From positions 1 to 8,099 of the forward strand of contig RGYP01000069.1 of the NCBI GenBank assembly GCA_010031985.1: DNA of 8,099 nt, in the 5' to 3' direction. Below the pieces are notes generated by a model that had not been told where the DNA came from, ran no database searches, and saw nothing but the letters and a program-made list of their open reading frames with translations. Both the position numbers and the translations under genes were made by a program. The stretch comes from Gammaproteobacteria bacterium. Its GTDB lineage: Bacteria; Pseudomonadota; Gammaproteobacteria; Steroidobacterales; Steroidobacteraceae. Below are positions 1-4,538 of this stretch, piece after piece (the stretch's first letter is position 1; each line of letters opens with the position of its first letter).

Positions 1-1
1 C

Positions 2-1126
2 ATCGGTGGCATGGTGGTGCTCGGTGCAGGTGCCGTGGGCGCTGCGCTCGCCACGGCGATGATGCCGGCGCAGTTGTGGTTGGGTATCGCATGTGCCGTG
101 ATCGCGTTTCTCGCCATCGGTATCGGTGTGGGCGCTTGTGGCACCAACATGCTGGTGCTGCTGTCGACGAGTGTGCCGAAGGAGCGGCTTGCGGCGGCTG
201 CGACCGTCACTTGGGTGATGATGATCATCGGCTTCATCATCACCACCGTAGTCGCCGGCAAGATGCTCGAGCCATTTTCTTTGGGTCGGCTCGTCGAGGT
301 GACGACCAGCGTGGCGGCAGCGGCATTTTTGCTTACTTGCCTCGCTGTGTTCGGCATCGAGCGGCGCCGTGCACAAACTCCATCGTCGTCGTCGCCGACG
401 CATACTCTGGATGGCGGCTTCGTGGCGGCCTTGCGGGAGGTGTGGGCAGAGCCGCACTCGCGAAGACTTGCAAGCTTCGTGTTCGTCTCGATGCTGGCTT
501 ACAGCGCGCAGGACCTCATCCTCGAGCCTTTCGCAGGCGCCGTTTTCGGCATGACGCCGAGTCAGTCCACGCAAATCTCCGGAATGATGAGCGGCGGCAC
601 GCTGATCGGCATGTTGTTGGTCGCGCTGATCTGCACGGTGGGGGCGAAGGCGCGCCTCGGTGCGCTAAGGCTTTGGACCATCGGGGGTTGCGTGGCTTCC
701 GCGCTGATGCTGATCACGCTCGCGGTTGCCGGTTTCGTCGGGCCCTCGTGGCCGATCAAGCCAACGGTGTTTTTGCTCGGTCTCGCCAACGGTGGCTATG
801 CGGTAGCGGCCATCGGTTCGATGATGGGTCTCGTGGGTCGCGGTCGCGAGTCGCGCGAGGGCACGCGCATGGGTCTATGGGGTGCCGCGCAGGCTCTGGC
901 CTTCGGTATCGGCGGCATTGCGGCGACGGGGGCGGTCGATCTCGCGCGCGCCCTCACCGGATCTTTGCCGGCGGCCTACGGCGCGGTCTTCGTCGCCGAA
1001 GCGGCGCTCTTCATCGTTGCCACGGCCTTCGCCGTGCGACTGAGTCGCGAGGACACGCAGTCTTCGATGGAAATCGACGTTCAAGGTACGACCGCCGCAT
1101 ACGTGGTCGAAGCGGGCAGGGGGTAA
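2..1126 (+). CDS. BCH/PucC-family MFS-type protein (Bch2/ORF428-like), 5'-truncated by window
   Basis: This is a polytopic inner-membrane protein of the BCH/PucC branch of the major facilitator superfamily, whose members assist light-harvesting complex assembly or pigment delivery. The frame is open to the left window edge, and the first visible ATG (position 11) falls inside the membrane domain. About 374 residues are visible. Family members usually have roughly 420-480, so the start is missing. Counting from that ATG, about ten hydrophobic segments are seen. A polar Ser/Pro-rich linker (about 118-135) divides the two halves. The family signature AYSAQDLILEPFAGAVFGM lies at about 163-181, and RMGLWGAAQALAFGIGG at about 286-302. 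It ends two bases before bchP, and the end of this gene contains the bchP ribosome binding site. The position next to bchP favours the orf428/bch2 subgroup over pucC or lhaA proper, an assignment made from context. Family assignment is firm; exact subgroup and substrate are not. Confidence 0.92.
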   Translation: MGGMVVLGAGAVGAALATAMMPAQLWLGIACAVIAFLAIGIGVGACGTNMLVLLSTSVPKERLAAAATVTWVMMIIGFIITTVVAGKMLEPFSLGRLVEVTTSVAAAAFLLTCLAVFGIERRRAQTPSSSSPTHTLDGGFVAALREVWAEPHSRRLASFVFVSMLAYSAQDLILEPFAGAVFGMTPSQSTQISGMMSGGTLIGMLLVALICTVGAKARLGALRLWTIGGCVASALMLITLAVAGFVGPSWPIKPTVFLLGLANGGYAVAAIGSMMGLVGRGRESREGTRMGLWGAAQALAFGIGGIAATGAVDLARALTGSLPAAYGAVFVAEAALFIVATAFAVRLSREDTQSSMEIDVQGTTAAYVVEAGRG

Positions 1127-1128
1127 TC

Positions 1129-2346
1129 ATGGGCAGCGCCGATTCTGCTGATCTCGATCTGGAGTTCGACGTCGTCGTCGTGGGTGGTGGCCCATGCGGC
1201 GCAACGGCCGCTGATGATCTCGCGCGTGCCGGTTGGCGAGTGCTATTGCTCGATCGAGCGGGACGCATCAAGCCCTGCGGTGGGGCCATCCCGCCACAGC
1301 TAATCAAAGAATTCGACATTCCGGCGGAGCTGCTGGTGGCGCGCATCACCTCGGCACGCATGGTGTCACCGACCCTGAGAGAGGTCGACATGCCGATCGA
1401 CGGGGGCTACGTCGGCATGGTGGACCGCGACGTGTTCGACGAATGGTTGCGTGAGCGGGCGCGCAAGGCAGGGGCGCTCCGTGTCGAGGGGACCTACACC
1501 CGTATCGAACGCGACGCCGACGGCGATGCGATTCTGCATTTCGACGATCGCGCGAGCGGCGGGTCGCGGCAGGTGCGCACGCGATTGGTCATCGGAGCGG
1601 ACGGCGCACGCTCCGAAGTGGCCAGGCAGTGCATCTCGGGTGGCCGCGAGACGCCCTTCGTCTACGCCTACCACGAGATTCTGCGCACACCGGCTGCAGC
1701 GCCAAAGAATTACGACGGTGCCCGCTGCGACGTGTACTACCAGGGCGAGTTGTCTCCGGACTTCTACGCCTGGGTGTTCCCGCACGGCGACACCATCAGT
1801 GCCGGTGCGGGGACGGCACATCGCGGGTTTTCGATTCGCAACGCGGTGGGTGGCCTGCGCAAGGCGGCGGGCTTGGAGCACGCTGAAGTGGTGCGACGCG
1901 AGGGCGCACCGATTCCGCTGCGGCCGCTCGCGCGGTGGGACAACGGACGCGACGTACTCGTCGCGGGTGACGCGGCCGGCGTGGTCGCGCCCGCGTCGGG
2001 CGAGGGTATCTATTACGCGATGGCCTGCGGACGCATGGCCGCGCTGGCGGTCGACAAATGTCTTGCGACGCGCAACGCCCACGCCTTGCGCGAAGCACGA
2101 CGCGACTTCATGCGCGCGCACGGTCGCGTGTTCTGGGTGCTCGGGTTGCTGCAGAGGTTTTGGTACGTCAACGACGAGCGTCGCGAGCGTTTCGTGAAGA
2201 TGTGTCGTGACCCGGACGTACAGCGACTCACCTGGGAGGCGTACATGCACAAGAAGCTGGTACGCAAGAGTCCGATGGCTCATCTGCGCGTGTTCTTCAA
2301 GGATCTTGCGCACCTGCTCGGGATCGCCAAAGTTTCGAGTTCCTGA
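1129..2346 (+). CDS. bchP: Geranylgeranyl diphosphate / geranylgeranyl-bacteriochlorophyll reductase BchP
   Basis: This FAD-dependent reductase hydrogenates the geranylgeranyl group three times to give the phytyl tail of bacteriochlorophyll a, using NADPH, at the cytoplasmic side of the membrane. The 405-residue length is typical of BchP/ChlP. Residues 15-42 form the Rossmann FAD site: the GGGPCG glycine motif (19-24), then a strand ending in the acidic LLLD (39-42). KPCGGAIPP (48-56) is the conserved geranylgeranyl-reductase motif. VIGADGARSEVAR (154-166) and VLVAGDAAGVVAPASGEGI (276-294) are the second and third flavoprotein motifs. The ATG is chosen because AGGGGG (1118-1123) lies five bases upstream and the N-terminus then runs straight into the FAD strand. 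It sits two bases after the PucC-like gene and overlaps the next gene by one base, so the three are probably cotranscribed. A generic archaeal-type lipid geranylgeranyl reductase is possible by fold, but the PucC neighbour makes that unlikely. Confidence 0.96.
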   Translation: MGSADSADLDLEFDVVVVGGGPCGATAADDLARAGWRVLLLDRAGRIKPCGGAIPPQLIKEFDIPAELLVARITSARMVSPTLREVDMPIDGGYVGMVDRDVFDEWLRERARKAGALRVEGTYTRIERDADGDAILHFDDRASGGSRQVRTRLVIGADGARSEVARQCISGGRETPFVYAYHEILRTPAAAPKNYDGARCDVYYQGELSPDFYAWVFPHGDTISAGAGTAHRGFSIRNAVGGLRKAAGLEHAEVVRREGAPIPLRPLARWDNGRDVLVAGDAAGVVAPASGEGIYYAMACGRMAALAVDKCLATRNAHALREARRDFMRAHGRVFWVLGLLQRFWYVNDERRERFVKMCRDPDVQRLTWEAYMHKKLVRKSPMAHLRVFFKDLAHLLGIAKVSSS

Positions 2347-2636
2347 TGTCCGCGCTGGCCGTGCTGGCCGACGCCTTCGCGGACGGCAGTTTGCCCGCCA
2401 TCATCGCCGTGCTGGTTGCCGTCGAAGGCGGAATTCTTTGGTTGATTTGGCGAACGCGCGGGGTCGGCATCGCGCCGCGGGCGCTGATCGGCAGCTTGGT
2501 GTCGGGCGCTTGTCTCATGCTCGCGGTGCGCGCCGCACTCATCGATGCGCCATGGCAGCACGTTGCCACCTGGTTGCTGCTGTCGCTGGTTGCACACCTT
2601 GCCGATCTCGCGCTGCGTTGGTCGCGGTACCCTTGA
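2346..2636 (+). CDS. Small three-helix membrane protein, translationally coupled to bchP (function unknown)
   Basis: I do not recognise this 96-residue protein. It is strongly hydrophobic, with three likely membrane helices at about residues 17-35, 46-66 and 72-90. A short polar stretch WRTRGVGIAPR (35-45) separates helices 1 and 2. The carboxyl end RWSRYP is positively charged, which suggests a cytoplasmic C-terminus. No cofactor or catalytic motif is visible. The start codon shares a base with the bchP stop (TGATG at 2344-2348) and has no good Shine-Dalgarno sequence, so translation probably depends on ribosomes finishing bchP. That arrangement, same strand and uniform base composition, argues that it is a real gene and that its product works with BchP or in bacteriochlorophyll supply. 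This function is inferred from position only. It is the last gene on this strand before a convergent operon. Confidence 0.75.
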   Translation: MSALAVLADAFADGSLPAIIAVLVAVEGGILWLIWRTRGVGIAPRALIGSLVSGACLMLAVRAALIDAPWQHVATWLLLSLVAHLADLALRWSRYP

Positions 2637-2687
2637 AAGGTAGCGCTCGAAAAACGGCAGGTCTCGAAGAAAGATCGCCGGTTTCGG

Positions 2688-3311
2688 TCAATTTCTGACG
2701 GCGACGCCGCTCGTGAGCCAGCCTACGAGCCGCGGCAGCTTCGCCGCGTAACGCTGGTCGAATTTTTCCGGCTCGATGGTCAGACCCGCTGTCTCGATCA
2801 GTTCGCGCACGGGTCGATCGAGATGACACCCGCCACCGATGCGTTTTTGCAGCGGCGTCAGGCGGTGCTGCCAGCGGGCGATGGCCGGTTCAGGTGAGAG
2901 GCCATGCTCGAGAAAAACAAAGCGACCACCGGGCTTGAGCACCCGCCGCACCTCATCGAGCGCGGCACCGACTGCGGGAATCGAGCACAAGGTAAACGTG
3001 CTGACTACCGTATCGAAGCTTCCCGAACCGAAGGGTAGCCGCTCTGCGCCGAGACAATGCGGAACGACGTCGATGTCGCTCGCAGCGATATGACGCGCCG
3101 CACGAGCGCTGATTCCGGTGTGCGGCTCGACGATGTCTAGCTGCTTGATCTGCGCAGGGTAGTACGGAAGGTTGGCGCCCGTTCCGAAGCCAATCTCGAG
3201 AACTCGCCCGCTCGCCGCAGCGAGCACGGGTTTTCGATAGCGGGCGATACGTCGATCATGCATCGCCCACTCGATGAGTCGTGGCAGAACGTGGCGGTCG
3301 TACCAACTCAT
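2688..3311 (-). CDS. Class I SAM-dependent methyltransferase (UbiE/METTL7-like)
   Basis: This 207-residue protein has a Rossmann methyltransferase fold. Motif I, VLEIGFGTGAN, is at 37-47 and binds S-adenosylmethionine. DIVEPH (59-64) supplies the acidic residue after the second strand. FDTVVSTFTLCSI (99-111) is motif II, and VLKPGGRFVFLEHG (124-137) is motif III. The C-terminal part, with LTPLQKRIGGGCHLDRP (150-166), resembles from memory the METTL7/TMT1 group, in which a Gly-Cys-Asn/His-Leu segment follows the LEHG strand. Human members of that group methylate thiols, but the bacterial substrate is unknown and could be a small thiol, a quinone or a lipid. No signal peptide is visible. The start is preceded only by a weak GAAG. 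It lies 35 bases after the PspC-domain gene on the same strand, and is probably the last gene of that operon. No evidence ties it to bacteriochlorophyll methylation, which uses BchM. Confidence 0.88.
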   Translation of the reverse strand: MSWYDRHVLPRLIEWAMHDRRIARYRKPVLAAASGRVLEIGFGTGANLPYYPAQIKQLDIVEPHTGISARAARHIAASDIDVVPHCLGAERLPFGSGSFDTVVSTFTLCSIPAVGAALDEVRRVLKPGGRFVFLEHGLSPEPAIARWQHRLTPLQKRIGGGCHLDRPVRELIETAGLTIEPEKFDQRYAAKLPRLVGWLTSGVAVRN

Positions 3312-3346
3312 CTTCAGTGACTGCTCAAAAGCGGTGACTCAAAGAA

Positions 3347-3934
3347 TCAACGAGCCAAGGTCGCGAGTTTGCTGCGCAGTAGTTCGGTCCATTCGCGTGA
3401 CTTCGCAGGGATCGAGGCCGGCGCGGCGAGTTGCGGGTCGAGCGGCGCGAAGGGCATCAGCATCATCAGCACGCCGTAAAGCAGCAGCGCGGCGCCACCC
3501 GTGAAAAAAAGCAGGGCCACGGCGACTACGCGTACCAGCGTCACCTCGACTCGTAGGTGCTGTGCCAGCCCGAGGCACACGCCGCTGATCCAGGCGCCTT
3601 GACTGACCTGCTGCAGAGGTCGGGTGCTTGAACTCGTTGCGTTGCCGGTGGTCGTCTCGTTCGGCGGCGCGGTTGCCGATGAGTGCGTTACGGGACCGAT
3701 TTCTTCGAGAGCTGGTGCGAGTTCAGCGAGCGAGATGACTGTGGCGTTCGGTGGCATTCGTCGCTTGCACTGTTCGACGATCGCCTGCTCAAGATCGAGC
3801 AGGATCTCGTCGCGATCCGGATCACTCGCAAGCGCTGTCGCGGACTCGCTGAGGTAGACCTCGAGCCGCGCATGCGCATCGACCTCGATCGACCACGGAT
3901 TGCGGTTGAGACTGACTTGAATGACGCGTTGCAT
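3347..3934 (-). CDS. PspC-domain membrane protein with N-terminal PspC-associated domain
   Basis: This 195-residue protein has three parts. Residues 1-80 are a small soluble alpha/beta domain (IQVSLNRNPWSIEVDAHARL, then a helix with DRDEILLDLEQAIVEQCKRR) resembling the N-terminal region common in PspC proteins of other phyla. Residues 81-108 are a Ser/Thr/Pro-rich linker. Residues 109-165 are the PspC domain: the GAWISGVCLGLAQHL signature (113-127), then one long membrane segment (about 132-160) rich in Leu, Val and Met. The tail (165-195) is polar with basic residues. PspC proteins sit in the inner membrane and are linked to envelope-stress responses. This one is not the classical short enterobacterial PspC, and no pspA or pspB is nearby. 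It starts 3 bases after the PadR-type regulator; GGAG (complement of 3944-3947) is its ribosome binding site. The regulator-PspC pair suggests an envelope-stress or antibiotic-sensing operon; that role is inferred. Confidence 0.88.
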   Translation of the reverse strand: MQRVIQVSLNRNPWSIEVDAHARLEVYLSESATALASDPDRDEILLDLEQAIVEQCKRRMPPNATVISLAELAPALEEIGPVTHSSATAPPNETTTGNATSSSTRPLQQVSQGAWISGVCLGLAQHLRVEVTLVRVVAVALLFFTGGAALLLYGVLMMLMPFAPLDPQLAAPASIPAKSREWTELLRSKLATLAR

Positions 3935-3937
3935 GGC

Positions 3938-4285
3938 TTATGACTCCGTGACCGCCGCCGATCGCCGCCCGAGTTGCTGCAGCGTTTGGTCGATGGTTTT
4001 CCAGTATTGATCGAGGGCGACGAGCTGGTCGCGACCAAGATCGGTCAGTTGATAGTACTTGCGAGGGGGTCCGAGCTCGGACTCCTGCCACTCGTAGGCG
4101 ACGAGACCCTCGCGACGCAACTTGCTGAGCAGGGGATAAAGCGTGCCTTCCTGGGTCGCAAATTCGGTCTCTTGCATTCGACGCAGGATGTCGGCGGCGT
4201 AGACGCTACCGACACCGACCACCTTGAGCACGGCGAACTCGAGCAGGCCTTTGCGGATGGCAAGTTGTTGGGCGGAAGTGATCAC
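3938..4285 (-). CDS. PadR-family transcriptional regulator
   Basis: This 115-residue winged-helix repressor has the features of short (subfamily s1-like) PadR proteins. RKGLLEFAVLKVV (11-23) is the first helix. EGTLYPLLSKLRREGLV (46-62) is the recognition helix and the start of the wing. GPPRKYYQLTDLGRDQL (72-88) is the highly conserved wing and following helix. A C-terminal amphipathic helix (about 89-107) is the usual dimerisation element. The frame stays open upstream to an ATG at 4789, but that would add about 168 residues without PadR similarity, running antisense to the receptor gene. GTG at 4283-4285 gives the normal N-terminus for the family, ten residues before RKG. It has no good Shine-Dalgarno sequence and may be read from a very short leader. 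It leads the operon with the PspC-domain gene and the methyltransferase, and probably represses its own promoter; the ligand is unknown. Confidence 0.9.
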   Translation of the reverse strand: MITSAQQLAIRKGLLEFAVLKVVGVGSVYAADILRRMQETEFATQEGTLYPLLSKLRREGLVAYEWQESELGPPRKYYQLTDLGRDQLVALDQYWKTIDQTLQQLGRRSAAVTES

Positions 4286-4288
4286 ACA

Positions 4289-4312
4289 GGTACCATTTTC
4301 AAAAAAGGTACC
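4289..4312. promoter_or_regulatory. Twin GGTACC palindromes at the padR start: candidate autoregulatory operator
   Basis: Two identical hexamer palindromes, GGTACC at 4289-4294 and 4307-4312, are separated by a 12-bp A/T-rich spacer, giving 18 bp from centre to centre. They cover the proposed -10 box, transcription start and the bases just before the GTG. PadR regulators commonly bind inverted repeats over their own promoters, so repressor occupancy here is plausible. The known PadR consensus in other bacteria (ATGT-ACAT type) is different, so the binding protein is inferred from position. Confidence 0.35.
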
Positions 4313-4333
4313 GTATCGAAAAAAGGAGGTCAA
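4305..4333 (-). promoter_or_regulatory. Candidate promoter of the padR-pspC-methyltransferase operon
   Basis: On the minus strand, TTGACC (4328-4333) matches five of six bases of a sigma-70 -35 box. After exactly 17 bases follows TACCTT (4305-4310), a poor -10 box with three of six matches. Transcription would begin about 10-15 bases before the GTG start, so the mRNA would be nearly leaderless, which fits the lack of a ribosome binding site. The -10 box lies inside one of the GGTACC palindromes. The call rests on consensus matching only. Confidence 0.4.
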
Positions 4334-4368
4334 CCCGAACTTCGAGTCAAGCACGAAAACCCGGTTAA

Positions 4369-4386
4369 TGTTGCGATAAGACAACA
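4369..4386. promoter_or_regulatory. TGT-N12-ACA dyad, CrtJ/PpsR-like operator
   Basis: The 18-bp sequence TGTTGCGATAAGACAACA has perfect five-base arms (TGTTG and CAACA) around eight bases. This fits the TGT-N12-ACA consensus of CrtJ/PpsR, the aerobic repressor of photosynthesis genes in purple bacteria. It lies between the two divergent promoters, about 27 bases upstream of the receptor's proposed -35 box and about 36 bases upstream of the padR -35 box. A match to TGT-N12-ACA alone would be expected by chance in a small percentage of stretches this long; the fifth-base symmetry makes it less likely. LysR-type regulators bind similar T-N11-A dyads and are an alternative. Confidence 0.35.
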
Positions 4387-4412
4387 ACCGCGCCTCGGTA
4401 CACGGGCCCGCC

Positions 4413-4441
4413 TTGCCTCTCGTCGACAAAACGGTTTGAAT
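4413..4441 (+). promoter_or_regulatory. Weak candidate promoter of the TonB-dependent receptor
   Basis: TTGCCT (4413-4418) and TTGAAT (4436-4441) each match four of six sigma-70 consensus bases and are separated by exactly 17 bases. Transcription would start near 4448, giving a leader of about 90 bases. A near-palindrome, GCGGAA-A-TTCCGC (4445-4457), covers the predicted start point, where a repressor could sit. Support is consensus matching only; other sigma factors are possible. Confidence 0.3.
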
Positions 4442-4464
4442 GCTGCGGAAATTCCGCTTGTGTA

Positions 4465-4501
4465 GGACCCCGCAAGGGTCTGCGCCGGCGGCCCAGTTTT
4501 T
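4465..4501 (+). promoter_or_regulatory. Alternative hairpins in receptor leader (possible attenuator)
   Basis: GACCC (4466-4470) can pair with GGGTC (4476-4480) around a five-base loop, extended by one G-T pair. The same GGGTC can instead pair with GGCCC (4490-4494), one wobble included, around a nine-base loop; two bases later comes a run of five T (4497-4501). Mutually exclusive hairpins, the second followed by a U-tract, are the layout of a transcription attenuator. The stems are only five pairs long in GC-rich DNA, so chance pairing is a serious alternative. Confidence 0.22.
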
Positions 4502-4538
4502 ATCGGTCCGTCGGCCAATCTGTCGGGGAGAGACAACC

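Noticed and set aside
1366..2313. A 315-codon open frame on the minus strand opposite bchP
   Set aside because: It is a shadow frame produced by GC-rich codon use; the plus strand there encodes BchP with all flavoprotein motifs, and the antisense translation shows no recognisable domain.
2648..2686. Imperfect hairpin between the small membrane protein and the methyltransferase, considered as a terminator
   Set aside because: The stem is broken (4 + 5 pairs with an internal loop), the loop is 18 bases and there is no T-tract, so it does not stand out from chance.
4278..4285. Palindrome GTGATCAC at the padR start codon, considered as a CRP site
   Set aside because: CRP half-sites need a six-base spacer between TGTGA and TCACA; here the arms are fused, and the bases are also the first codons of the regulator.
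4323..4330. A near-perfect plus-strand Shine-Dalgarno sequence (AAGGAGGT)
   Set aside because: No start codon follows at a suitable distance in an open frame. The bases are better explained as the complement of the padR -35 region and spacer.
4440..4538. An in-frame ATG at 4440 extending the receptor by 33 residues
   Set aside because: The extension would bury the signal peptide, lies over the predicted transcription start, and has no ribosome binding site, whereas the ATG at 4539 follows GGGGAG and opens a normal signal peptide.
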